Notes: generated by a model not told the origin, from the letters alone. A DNA stretch of 36,764 bases from Pseudomonadota bacterium (GCA_023423065.1 JAFAGC010000117.1:1-36764); one strand, 5' to 3'. Positions 24,966-33,407 are shown, numbered from the stretch's first letter. A program made the numbers and translations.

Positions 24966-26294
24966 ATGCTCAATCCCCAATCCCAACAAGCAATTTCCGA
25001 ACTGCCGGGCGTTCGCGCCTTCGTCGCGGGCGCCTTGCTCCTGCGTTCCGGATGTTTCTCTCTGCTGGGGAGGAAGTACCGGGCGCTGGACGATTCCTGC
25101 CGAGCCGCGAGATACGCGGGCGGGACCGGGATCGTGGGCTCGTTCGCAATGTCGAGGGTCGAGGCCGGCATCGACGCGCTCGCGCGCGCGGAGCGCAATC
25201 CCGTAGCGGAGGCTTACCTGCGGGACCCGACATCGGAGCGCGACGCGGCGGTGTTCGCGCTCGGCGGCAGGGGAGGCAAGGCGGACCTGCTGCGCGACCT
25301 CATCGTGCTCAAGAAATACACGCCCGATGAAAAGGGCGTCATCCTGCTCAAGTACGCGCGCACGTTCAGCGCGATCATCGCGCTGCTCGACGTGCCGAAG
25401 CTGCAGGAACGTTACACCTTCGTGCTCGAACCCTGCTGGGCGGGATACTGCGATCCGTCCATCCTGATGCTCATCGCGCGCGGCCATCCGCTGATCGTGA
25501 TGTGTTTCACGGAAGACGATCATCGATACGTCGAGAAGCTGGGCGCGCCCGTGGTGCCGGTACGGCTGGGTCCCGCCGACTGGGTCGACGCTTCGGTCTT
25601 CGCCGCGCCGCAGGTGACCGAGAAACCCTACGATCTCGTGATGGTCGCGAACTGGGGCGCGCACAAACGCCACGCGCAGCTGTTCCGTGCGTTGCAGGAC
25701 GTGCGCGATCGCGACGTGCGGGTGCTGTTGTGCGGATTCGCATGGGCGAGCCGGACCGCCGACGACATCCGGCGCGAAGCCGCGGCTTTCGCGAACCCGC
25801 GCGTGCAGATCGAGATCATGGAAAACCTGCCGCACTCGAAGCTGGCCGACTACGTCGCCCGATCAAAGGCGTTCGTGTTCCTCACGCGCAAGGAAGGCGA
25901 CAACAAGGCGCTGGTCGAGGCGATGTTCGCCGACGTTCCCGTGATCGTTTACGACAAGACCATCGGCGGCGCGGGCAGTCGCGTGAACAGCGCGACCGGC
26001 GTGTTCGCGTCGGACGAACAACTCGCCGGGAAGATCGTTCACATGCTGGATCACTATCGCGAGTTCACGCCGCGCCAGTGGGCGCTCGCCAACACGGGCA
26101 GCGCGGTCGCGACGCGCGTGCTCGACGACGCGCTGCGGCGCGCGGTGACCGGGGCGGGCGGCCGCTACACGGCGCCGATCGTCGAAAAGACGAACGCGCC
26201 CAATCTCGCCTACAAGGATCCTTCGGTCCGCGCGGAATTCGCGGCGGATTACGAATTCATCCTGGGTTGTCAGCGCGCGAGCAGCCGCTCGTAG
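24966..26294 (+). CDS. Divergent GT4-like glycosyltransferase
   Basis: 442 residues from the ATG at 24966; a GTG at 24924 would add 14 residues and neither start has a clear ribosome-binding site. The C-terminal half is GT-B like: VMVANWGAHKRHAQLFRAL, VLLCGFAW, then ENLPHSKLADYVARSKAFVFLTRKEGDNKALVEAMFADVPVIV, which contains the E-x-type donor motif of GT4. The N-terminal half (about 200 residues) has VLEPCWAGYCDPSILMLI but no recognisable acceptor-domain signature. The last 25 bp overlap the end of the convergent GT4 gene. Likely a sugar transferase of the same polymer; specificity unknown. Confidence 0.72.
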   Translation: MLNPQSQQAISELPGVRAFVAGALLLRSGCFSLLGRKYRALDDSCRAARYAGGTGIVGSFAMSRVEAGIDALARAERNPVAEAYLRDPTSERDAAVFALGGRGGKADLLRDLIVLKKYTPDEKGVILLKYARTFSAIIALLDVPKLQERYTFVLEPCWAGYCDPSILMLIARGHPLIVMCFTEDDHRYVEKLGAPVVPVRLGPADWVDASVFAAPQVTEKPYDLVMVANWGAHKRHAQLFRALQDVRDRDVRVLLCGFAWASRTADDIRREAAAFANPRVQIEIMENLPHSKLADYVARSKAFVFLTRKEGDNKALVEAMFADVPVIVYDKTIGGAGSRVNSATGVFASDEQLAGKIVHMLDHYREFTPRQWALANTGSAVATRVLDDALRRAVTGAGGRYTAPIVEKTNAPNLAYKDPSVRAEFAADYEFILGCQRASSRS

Positions 26295-27454
26295 AGACGC
26301 TGCGTCTCCGCGACGTTGCGCGTGATCGAGAACTCGGCCTCGAGCCGCTGCCGGCCGGCGCGGCCCATGGCCGCCACCGCCGCGGGATCGGCCAACAACT
26401 CGCGCAACCGCGCCGCGAGCGCATCCGCGTCGTTGGGCGGGAACAGGTAGCCCGTCACGCCGTCGACCAGGATCTCGGGCACGGCGCCGTCGCCGCTCGC
26501 GACCAGCGGCTTTTCCAGCGCCATCGCCTCCAGCAGCACGCGGCCGAAGGGCTCGGGCGCCACCGAGGCGTGGATCTGGATCGCGAGCGCGTTCACGTAG
26601 TTCGCGATGTCCTGCTTGAACCCGGTGATCAGCACGCGCCGATCGAGTCCCAGTTCCGAGATCAGCGCGTGCATGCGCTCGCGGTAGGCCATGTCGTCGG
26701 GCGAGGTGTCGCCGATCAGCAGGCACACGACGTCGGGATGTTCGTCGCGCAGTTTCGCCATGGCGCGGATCACGACCTCCTGGCCCTTCCACGGCTTGAT
26801 GTTGCCGACGATGCCGACCAGCCGCGCACCGGCCGAAACGCCGAGCTCGGCGCGGATCTGCGCGGGATCGCGCGTCACGCGCATCTGCGCCGGGTCGAGG
26901 CCGTTGTGGATGGTCACGAGCGGCAGGCCGTGCACTCCGCGCGCCGGGAAGTTGTCACGAACCGCGGCCGAAATGCAGATGATGGATTGCATGCGACGCC
27001 CTAACAGGAGGTCGCGGGGCTTGTAGCGCTCGTTGATCCCGCGTTCGTGCGTGATGCGGGGGATCCGGGCGAGCAGGGCGCCGAGGGTCCAGGTGTGGTT
27101 GCGGGTGATGCTGTTGTTCAGATGCAGGAGCTGTATGCGCTCACGACGCAACAGGCGCGCGAGGCGAAAGGGCTCGACGACCCAGCCGCGCAGGAAATTC
27201 GCGCCCTTGGCGATCAGCCGCCCCAGGGGGCCCTTGAGGGTCACCGGGCGTGGGGTGGGGTGAACCCGTGTCGTTATGCCCGCGTCGTGGAAACGCGGCC
27301 GCAGCGCGTTGTCCGCGGCGAATACCACGATCGGCTCGTACCGGCTTCTATCCAGTCCGGAGACCAGGAACAGCAGGCTGAAAAATGAGCCTCCCACCGT
27401 GCCATCGACATTGCCTTCGACATAAAGAATGCGAACGGAACCCGCAGTTTTCAT
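26270..27454 (-). CDS. Glycosyltransferase family 4 (GT-B)
   Basis: 394 residues. N-terminal domain: RILYVEGNVDGTVGGSFFSLL and LLHLNNSITRNHTW; HERGINERYKPRD lies where the acceptor loop is expected. C-terminal domain: GIVGNIKPWKGQEVVIRA, LLIGDTSPDD and the retaining E-x7-E motif in APEPFGRVLLEAMA. Single-gene minus-strand unit, divergent from the flippase gene and convergent with the GT4-like gene at 24966. ATG at 27454 is chosen because the family-conserved region starts right after it; the open frame continues far upstream antisense to the flippase and is not coding. Confidence 0.9.
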   Translation of the reverse strand: MKTAGSVRILYVEGNVDGTVGGSFFSLLFLVSGLDRSRYEPIVVFAADNALRPRFHDAGITTRVHPTPRPVTLKGPLGRLIAKGANFLRGWVVEPFRLARLLRRERIQLLHLNNSITRNHTWTLGALLARIPRITHERGINERYKPRDLLLGRRMQSIICISAAVRDNFPARGVHGLPLVTIHNGLDPAQMRVTRDPAQIRAELGVSAGARLVGIVGNIKPWKGQEVVIRAMAKLRDEHPDVVCLLIGDTSPDDMAYRERMHALISELGLDRRVLITGFKQDIANYVNALAIQIHASVAPEPFGRVLLEAMALEKPLVASGDGAVPEILVDGVTGYLFPPNDADALAARLRELLADPAAVAAMGRAGRQRLEAEFSITRNVAETQRLYERLLAR

Positions 27455-27491
27455 ACACGGCAATCCTACCGTGCCGGGGCGCTCGGGGCTT

Positions 27492-27507
27492 GTGTGTATC
27501 ATTGCCG
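27492..27507 (+). promoter_or_regulatory. Shared upstream motif GTGTG-N4-ATTGCCG, copy 2
   Basis: Second copy of the spaced motif seen at 23955-23970, here 26 bp before the GTG at 27533, with a TATCAT -10-like hexamer inside it. The ATTGCCG half also forms an inverted repeat with CGGCAAT at 27458-27464, bracketing the centre of the divergent gap. Confidence 0.3.
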
Positions 27508-27532
27508 CCCTCTCGGAATAAGGCTGTTCGCG

Positions 27533-29008
27533 GTGCCGCTCCAGGCCTTCAGGAAAGTGCTGCGCTTTGCGTTTGCGGACGGCGGTTCCGTCAGCGCGCG
27601 TGTTTTTCGCTCCGGCATGTGGGTCGGAATGTCCGAAGCGGTCATGGCCGTCCTCGGCGTGGTCCGCTCCGTCGCGCTCGCCCGTCTTCTCACGCCGGAC
27701 GTGTTCGGTCTCATGGCTCTGGCGCTCATCGTCGTGCGCGCCATCGAGACGTTCACCCGTCCGGGCGTCGCGCAGGCCCTGATCGCGCGGCAGTCGGACT
27801 TCGACGAGGCCGCGCCCACCGCCTTCACGCTGCTGGTCGGCCGCGGTGTGGCCATCGCCGCCTGCCTGATCGCCGCGGCGCCGTGGATCGGGGATTTCTA
27901 CGACTCGCAATCGCTCGGCACCGTGCTCCAGGTGATCGCGTTGACGTTCGTGATCACCGGCTTCGTCAACATGAACACCATCGCGCGGCAGAAGGAACTC
28001 GACTTCCGGCTGCTGAGCTACCTGGCGCAGGTCACGACGATCGCCGGTACGGTGGCGACCATCGCGGCGGCCTGGTGGCTGCGCAGCGTCTGGGCGCTGG
28101 TCATCGGCCAGCTGCTGACCGCACTGCTCAACACCGTGCTGTCTTACTACTTCGTCCCGGGCCGCATCCGCTTCGGGTACGACCGGAAGATCGCGCGCGA
28201 GCTGCTCGGTTACGGCAAGTTCATCGCGGCCTCGTCGATGGTGCTGTACATCGCGACGGAGCTCGATTCGGCGGTCATCGGCAAGGTGCTGGGACACACC
28301 GAGCTCGGCTTCTACACGATCGCGTTCACGGTGGCGCACCTCGCGACCACCAACCTTTCGAAGATCGCCGCGAAGATCATGATGCCTGCCTACAGCAAGC
28401 TGCAGTCCGATCCGGCGGCGTTGCGCAGCGCTTACCTGCGCACCTTCTCGTTCGTGTTGCTCGCGGTATTGCCGGCGAGCGCGGGACTCATCGTGCTCGC
28501 CGAGCCGCTCATCTTCGCCGTATATGGCGAGAAGTGGCTGCCGGCGGCGCTGCCGCTGCAGGTGCTGGCCGTCTTCGGACTGTTGCGCGCCCTCGCGGCC
28601 TTCGCGGGGTACATGTTCGAGGGCATCGGCAAGCCGCAGCTCTCGATGTACATGGGTGTGCTGCGGCTCGCGGTGATCGCGCCCATCATCGTGCCCGCGA
28701 CGCTGACCCACGGACTGCTGGGCGCGGCTGTGACCGTCACGCTGGGCATGCTCGCGCAATGGCTGCTCGGACTCTGGTACCTGCGCAAGTACGTCGGCGT
28801 GCGCCTCGTGGAGCTGGCGCGTGCGATGTGGCGGCCGGTGTGGACGACGGCGGCCATGACGGCGCTCGCTTTCGGTGCGTCGCTGGCCTGGGACAACCAC
28901 CGGCTGTTCGGTCTCGCGGCCACGATCCTGGGCGCGATGCTGGCGTACGGCCTGCTCAATCTGCGAACCTTGGCTGAACTGCGCGGCGCCAGGAAGCCAA
29001 CCGCATGA
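27533..29008 (+). CDS. Wzx-type lipopolysaccharide flippase (MOP superfamily)
   Basis: 491-residue polytopic inner-membrane protein with about 12-14 hydrophobic segments. The N-terminal SARVFRSGMWVGMSEAVMAVLGVVRSVALARLLTPDVFGLMAL pattern and FVNMNTIARQKELDFR are characteristic of the polysaccharide-exporter/MATE-like flippases (MviN/RfbX type). It should move the lipid-linked repeat unit across the inner membrane for the Wzy-type enzyme at 14070. Start: GTG at 27533 (VPLQAFRKV); an upstream GTG at 27494 falls inside a promoter-like motif. The stop overlaps the ATG of the acyl-CoA ligase (ATGA). Confidence 0.88.
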   Translation: MPLQAFRKVLRFAFADGGSVSARVFRSGMWVGMSEAVMAVLGVVRSVALARLLTPDVFGLMALALIVVRAIETFTRPGVAQALIARQSDFDEAAPTAFTLLVGRGVAIAACLIAAAPWIGDFYDSQSLGTVLQVIALTFVITGFVNMNTIARQKELDFRLLSYLAQVTTIAGTVATIAAAWWLRSVWALVIGQLLTALLNTVLSYYFVPGRIRFGYDRKIARELLGYGKFIAASSMVLYIATELDSAVIGKVLGHTELGFYTIAFTVAHLATTNLSKIAAKIMMPAYSKLQSDPAALRSAYLRTFSFVLLAVLPASAGLIVLAEPLIFAVYGEKWLPAALPLQVLAVFGLLRALAAFAGYMFEGIGKPQLSMYMGVLRLAVIAPIIVPATLTHGLLGAAVTVTLGMLAQWLLGLWYLRKYVGVRLVELARAMWRPVWTTAAMTALAFGASLAWDNHRLFGLAATILGAMLAYGLLNLRTLAELRGARKPTA

Positions 29009-30627
29009 ACGCGATGACGCCCACGCTGCTGCACGACCTCATCGACATCGGCGCCTCCCGGTGGAGCGGGCGCGTCGCGCTGCGATACAAGCAGCGCGAC
29101 AGCACGTACACCGAGGTGGCCGACCGCAGCCGGCGCCTCGCGGCCGGACTCGCGGCACGGGGTGTCATGCGCGGCGATCGCGTGGTCGTGCATCTGCAGA
29201 ACCGCCCGGAAGTCGTCGAACTCGCGCTGGCCGCGAGTCGCCTGGGGGCGGTGTTCGTGCCCGCCAACCCGATGCTGCGCGGTCGGCAGTTGCGCCACAT
29301 CCTGCAGGACAGCGGCGCGCGCGTGCTGGTGTGCACGGAAGCGTCGCTGGGCGCGGTGGCGGAGCTCGGGTCGTCGCACGAACTCGCGACGCTGGTGGTC
29401 TGCGACGAAATGGATCCGGCGCGGCGCGCGCATGCCGCCGTTCATCGCTTCGAGGATCTGCTCGAATCCAGGGGCAGCCCGCTCGACGCTCGCGCGATCG
29501 ACCGGGATCCGGCGGCGCTGCTCTACACCTCCGGCAGCACCGGCCGTCCGAAGGCCGTCGTGGTCTCGCATCGCAATCTCGTCTCCGGCGCCTCGATCGT
29601 CGCGGATTATCTCGGCAACACGGCGGACGACCGCCTGTGCGCCGCGCTGCCGCTCAGCTTCGACTACGGTTTCAGCCAGGTCACCACGGCGTTCACCGTC
29701 GGCGCCTGCGCCGCGCTGGCTAACTACTCGACGGCGGCCGCGCTGCTGCAGGAGGCCGCCGCGGAGAAGATCACCGGGCTCGCGGGCGTGCCGACCATGT
29801 GGGCGCACATGGCCGAGGGCGAGTGGCCGCGCCCGCTGGTCGAGTCGCTGCGATACATCACGAACTCGGGCGGAGTCGTGCCGCCCGGCACGTTGCGCAA
29901 GTTGCAGTCGCGCCTGCCGGACGCGCGGATCTTCTGCATGTATGGCCTCACCGAGGCGTTCCGCTCCACCTACCTGGATCCGGCCGAGCTCGCGAACCGT
30001 CCGGGCTCGATCGGCAAGGCGATCCCGAACCAGGAAGTCATGGTGCTGCGACCCGACGGCACCCAGTGCGGGCCGGACGAACCCGGCGAACTCGTGCACC
30101 GCGGTTCGCTCGTGACGCTCGGTTACTGGAACGACGCGGAAAAGACGCAGCACCGCTTCCGGCCGCTGCCCGGCAGGAACGCGGGCCTGAGTGACGAAAT
30201 CGCGGTCTGGTCGGGCGACATCGTGCGCGCCGATGCCGATGGCTTCCTCTATTTCATCGGCCGGTCGGACCAGCAGATCAAGACCTCAGGGCATCGGGTC
30301 AGCCCCACGGAAATCGAGGAAGTGGTCCTCGAAGTGCCGCACGTCATCGAGGCGGTGGCGGTCGGATTACCCGATGAAGTCCTGGGATGCCGCATCGCCG
30401 TCGCGGTCGTGGCCGGGAAGGCGGCGGGCGCCGACGTACGCGAGGAGATCCGCCAGCACTGCCGCAAGCACCTGCCGTCGTACATGGTCCCGGCGCACGT
30501 GCAGCTCGTGGACGGCATACCACGCAACGCGAACGGCAAGGCGGACCGCGCCGCGACGGCCGCGGCGCTCGAGCGGTACGCCGCGACCTGCGCCGCCGAC
30601 AACGTGCACGCTCTCAGGCTACGCTGA
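29005..30627 (+). CDS. Acyl-CoA ligase (AMP-forming), exosortase A-associated
   Basis: 540-residue ANL-superfamily enzyme matching the exosortase-A-associated ligase family (TIGR03098-like). Motifs: YTSGSTGRPKA at 174-184, LPLSFDYGFSQ, MYGLTEAFRSTYL, WSGDIVRAD, KTSGHRVSPTEIEE and the catalytic lysine in PRNANGKADR. In other XrtA loci it is accompanied by a PLP-dependent decarboxylase, an ACP and two hydrolases; here the hydrolases follow at 31179 and 32017, the only ACP is 20 kb away and no decarboxylase is present in the window. It activates an unidentified acid. Coupled to the flippase (4-bp overlap) and 3 bp before the phosphatase. Confidence 0.92.
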   Translation: MNAMTPTLLHDLIDIGASRWSGRVALRYKQRDSTYTEVADRSRRLAAGLAARGVMRGDRVVVHLQNRPEVVELALAASRLGAVFVPANPMLRGRQLRHILQDSGARVLVCTEASLGAVAELGSSHELATLVVCDEMDPARRAHAAVHRFEDLLESRGSPLDARAIDRDPAALLYTSGSTGRPKAVVVSHRNLVSGASIVADYLGNTADDRLCAALPLSFDYGFSQVTTAFTVGACAALANYSTAAALLQEAAAEKITGLAGVPTMWAHMAEGEWPRPLVESLRYITNSGGVVPPGTLRKLQSRLPDARIFCMYGLTEAFRSTYLDPAELANRPGSIGKAIPNQEVMVLRPDGTQCGPDEPGELVHRGSLVTLGYWNDAEKTQHRFRPLPGRNAGLSDEIAVWSGDIVRADADGFLYFIGRSDQQIKTSGHRVSPTEIEEVVLEVPHVIEAVAVGLPDEVLGCRIAVAVVAGKAAGADVREEIRQHCRKHLPSYMVPAHVQLVDGIPRNANGKADRAATAAALERYAATCAADNVHALRLR

Positions 30628-30630
30628 GCC

Positions 30631-31179
30631 ATGTTCCTGGGGAGGCTCATCAAGGCGCTCGAGCGCCGGTTCCGTTCGGCGCGCGCATTGCGGCGGGCCT
30701 CCGGGCTCACCCGTGCCCGGCTCGAGCGCGGCGGCATCCGCCGGGTGCTCGTGATCTGCTACGGCAACATTTACCGCAGCGCCTACATCGCCGAATATCT
30801 GCGCGTGAGACTCGCGGGGCGCATCGAGGTGCGCGGCGGCGGCTTTCACAAGGTTGTCGGGCGGCCCTCGCCGGAAGCGCACGTGCGGATGTGCGCGCAG
30901 CGCGGTGTTTCGCTCGAAGCGCATCGCTCCCGCTGCGTGGACGCGGCGGACCTCGAGTGGGCGGACACGATCATGCTCATGGACCGCCACAACTGGCTGG
31001 CGCTCGATGCGATGGGCGCGGATCCGGCCAAGCTCGTGTGGGCGGGTGTACTCGCCGGTGGGCCCGTGGAGATCGTGGATCCCTACGGCCAGGACGAGGC
31101 ACGGGCAGGACTCATTCTGGACAGACTGGAACGTGCGGCGGAGGAGTTGGTCCGCCGCGTGACTGACGAGAGGACTTGA
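30631..31179 (+). CDS. Low-molecular-weight protein tyrosine phosphatase (Wzb-like)
   Basis: 182 residues. The P-loop C-x5-R is CYGNIYR with Cys43 and Arg49, followed by Ser50; the general acid Asp150 is in EIVDPYGQ. It carries about 37 extra basic residues before the phosphatase domain (RRFRSARALRRASGLTRAR), longer than typical Wzb. It should dephosphorylate the BY-kinase at 1-855, completing the phosphorylation cycle of Wzx/Wzy-type systems (inference from known Wzb-Wzc pairs). Start ATG at 30631 is 3 bp after the ligase stop; the TGA shares a base with the ATG of the next gene. Confidence 0.88.
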   Translation: MFLGRLIKALERRFRSARALRRASGLTRARLERGGIRRVLVICYGNIYRSAYIAEYLRVRLAGRIEVRGGGFHKVVGRPSPEAHVRMCAQRGVSLEAHRSRCVDAADLEWADTIMLMDRHNWLALDAMGADPAKLVWAGVLAGGPVEIVDPYGQDEARAGLILDRLERAAEELVRRVTDERT

Positions 31180-32024
31180 TGGAAGAACCGTTCATCTTCG
31201 CGCGCGCGGACATGCCGCTGTTCGGCATGTTGCACCGGCCGGCGGGTACGCCGCGGCTGGGCCTCGTGACCTGCCATCCGTTCGCGGAGGAAAAGCTCTG
31301 GAGCCATCGCGTTTTCGTGAGCATGGCGCGCGCACTCGCGGCCAACGGCATCGCGGTGCTGCGATTCGATTTCACGGGCGCGGGCGACAGCGGCGGCGCG
31401 ACCACCGACGCGAGCCTCGATATCTACCTGCAGGATCTCGCGGCCGCGGTGGCCGAGCTCGAACGGCGCATTCCGGGACTCGAACGCATCGGTCTCGTGG
31501 GACTGCGCCTGGGCGCCAGCGTCGCGGCGCTGCTCGCCGAGCGCGCGCAGACCGACGACCGGCTCGCGCGACTGCGCGGCGCGCCGCTCGTGCTCTGGGA
31601 TCCGGTGGTCGACGGCGAAGCGCATTTCCAGGAGCTGCTGCGCATCAACCTGAGCACGCAGCTCGCGGTGTACGGCAAGGTGCGCGAGACGCGCGAACAA
31701 TTGCAGGAGCGCATTCGCGCCGGCGAAACCGTCAACGTCGACGGGTACGAGATCGGCAAGCCGCTGTTCGAATCGTGCGCGCTGCCCAAACTACTGAACG
31801 CGGATCCCAAGAATCACGCCGGTCCCGCGCTGGTCCTGCAGATCGCGGCGAACGACAAGACGCCGGAGCGCGCCGACCTGGCGGCGCTCGCGGGCGCGTA
31901 CCGCGCCGGCAGCCTGGCGCGCGCGATCGAGCAGCCGTTCTGGCGCGAGATCAAGCCGTTCTACGGCCGCGCCGCGAACCTGCAGCAGGCCACGCTCGCG
32001 TGGCTGGAGAAGGCCCATGGGTGA
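31179..32024 (+). CDS. Alpha/beta hydrolase-fold protein, exosortase A-associated (type 2)
   Basis: 281 residues with the alpha/beta hydrolase core: VTCHPFAEEK (oxyanion region), VLRFDFTGAGDSGG and the nucleophile elbow GLVGLRLGAS. The residue at the nucleophile position (108-112, G-L-R-L-G) is Arg110, not Ser or Cys, so ordinary esterase chemistry is unlikely unless another residue serves. The family resembles the second hydrolase of exosortase A clusters (TIGR03101-like), for which no activity is known to me. It may handle the acyl group activated by the ligase at 29005. The 3' end overlaps the type 1 hydrolase by 8 bp. Confidence 0.82.
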   Translation: MEEPFIFARADMPLFGMLHRPAGTPRLGLVTCHPFAEEKLWSHRVFVSMARALAANGIAVLRFDFTGAGDSGGATTDASLDIYLQDLAAAVAELERRIPGLERIGLVGLRLGASVAALLAERAQTDDRLARLRGAPLVLWDPVVDGEAHFQELLRINLSTQLAVYGKVRETREQLQERIRAGETVNVDGYEIGKPLFESCALPKLLNADPKNHAGPALVLQIAANDKTPERADLAALAGAYRAGSLARAIEQPFWREIKPFYGRAANLQQATLAWLEKAHG

Positions 32025-32964
32025 CGTGCGCGCGGTCAGCTTCACCAACGCCAACGGGCAGAAGCTCTTCGGCACGCTGCACTCGCCGGCGCCGGGCGCG
32101 CCGCGGCGGCCCTGCGTCGTCCTGTTGTCGCCGGGCGTGAAGATGCGCGTCGGGCCCGGACGTCTCTACGTACCGCTCACGCAGGCGCTCAACGAGCTCG
32201 GCCACGCCGTGCTGCGCTTCGACTTCTTCGGCCTCGGCGATTCGGAAGGCGAGCTCGCCGAGACGATGCTCGCGGACATCTACAACCACATCGAGGTCGG
32301 ACGTTACGTCGACGACACGATCGCCGCGATCGCCTGGTTGCGCGCGCAGGGCCACGACCGGTTCGTGCTGGGCGGTCTGTGCGGCGGCGCGATCACGGCG
32401 CTGCTGGCGGCGCGGCGCGAGCCGGGAGTCATCGGCCTGTTGTCGCTCGGCATGACGGTCACGCTCGCCAGCAACGCGGCGACTCCCGGCAAGTACCTCA
32501 CGGGCAAACAACTCGACGGCAAGCGCAGCCAGTATTTCCGCAACCTGCTGAGGCCGGCGTCATTGTGGCGCTTCGTGACCTTCCGCAGCGACTACAGCAC
32601 CATCTGGCATTCGATGAAGCGACTCCTCGTCAAACCCAAGGTCAAGCCCGTCGCGGCGGCGGATCCGGTCGCGCAGCCGCCCGAGCAGCGCGGCAACGCG
32701 AACCCGTTGTTCCCGCCCGCGTATTTCGACTTCCTGCAGCGCGGCGGCAAGGCGTTGATGATCTTCAGCGAGAAAGACCGACTCTGGTCGGAGTACGAAG
32801 AGAAGTTCGAACAGCCGTTCGCCGAACGGTTGAAGCCACTCGAAGCGCAGATCGAGAAACACGTGATCGCCAACGCCAACCACGTGATGTCGCTCAGCGA
32901 GTGGCAGCGCGAGATGGTCGACGTGTCGCGCAACTGGATCAAGCGCGCGTGGGCGGCTCCATGA
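32017..32964 (+). CDS. Alpha/beta hydrolase, exosortase A-associated (type 1)
   Basis: 315 residues. LLSPGVKMRVGPGRLY, VLRFDFFGLGDSEGEL and the elbow VLGGLCGGA give a hydrolase fold with Cys122 as likely nucleophile (G-x-C-x-G, as in dienelactone-hydrolase-like enzymes). An acid candidate lies in FSEKDRLWSEYEE and the base in NANHVMSL, so a Cys-Asp-His triad is plausible. A charged insertion (VKPKVKPVAAADPVAQPPEQR) lies before the last third. Possibly a thioesterase or acyl transferase for the carrier- or CoA-bound group. Starts inside the preceding gene and ends in an ATGA overlap with the VOC gene. Confidence 0.85.
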   Translation: MGDVRAVSFTNANGQKLFGTLHSPAPGAPRRPCVVLLSPGVKMRVGPGRLYVPLTQALNELGHAVLRFDFFGLGDSEGELAETMLADIYNHIEVGRYVDDTIAAIAWLRAQGHDRFVLGGLCGGAITALLAARREPGVIGLLSLGMTVTLASNAATPGKYLTGKQLDGKRSQYFRNLLRPASLWRFVTFRSDYSTIWHSMKRLLVKPKVKPVAAADPVAQPPEQRGNANPLFPPAYFDFLQRGGKALMIFSEKDRLWSEYEEKFEQPFAERLKPLEAQIEKHVIANANHVMSLSEWQREMVDVSRNWIKRAWAAP

Positions 32965-33404
32965 GCGACCAGGCGCCCGACTACCGGCTGGATCACGTGT
33001 GCCTCGCGGTGCGCAAGATCGCGCCCGCGCGCGCGATGCTCGAGCGCACGCTCGGCTACAAGCCGCGCACGGAGCCCGTCGAAAACACGCGCCAGCAGGT
33101 GATCGTGCAGTTCATGAGCAAGCCGGGTTCGATCGACATCAAGCTCATCGAACCGGCCTCACTCGATTCGCCGCTGGTGGAGTTCATCAAGCGCGGCGGG
33201 GGAGGGCTCCATCACCTCGCGTTTCGCACGGATTCCGTCGAGGCGGGCTGCAAGGACCTGCAGTCGCGCGGCGCGCGCATCGTCGCGGAGCCGCAGCCCG
33301 GCGAGGCGTTCGACGAGACGCCGATCGCGTTCGCATTCCTCGGGATGGGATTGAACGCGGAGCTCATCGAGACCGACGAGCGCCGCTCGGAAATCGGGGA
33401 TTGA
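32961..33404 (+). CDS. VOC-family protein, methylmalonyl-CoA epimerase-like
   Basis: 147 residues, two beta-alpha-beta-beta-beta modules. Metal ligands expected from the epimerase family are visible: His12 in LDHVCLAV, His84/85 in GGLHHLAF and a glutamate in NAELIE (134/137). DIKLIEPAS resembles the epimerase substrate loop. As the last gene of an operon with an acyl-CoA ligase and two hydrolases, it may epimerise or isomerise a CoA- or carrier-linked branched acid destined for the polymer (inference); other VOC activities are possible. The start overlaps the previous stop (ATGA). Its stop lies 3 bp from the stop of the convergent AsnB. Confidence 0.83.
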   Translation: MSDQAPDYRLDHVCLAVRKIAPARAMLERTLGYKPRTEPVENTRQQVIVQFMSKPGSIDIKLIEPASLDSPLVEFIKRGGGGLHHLAFRTDSVEAGCKDLQSRGARIVAEPQPGEAFDETPIAFAFLGMGLNAELIETDERRSEIGD

Positions 33405-33407
33405 CCT

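Noticed and set aside
27455..28900. Upstream extension of the minus-strand GT4 frame
   Set aside because: It runs antisense through the flippase gene and shows no family similarity; the GT4 domain begins at the ATG at 27454.
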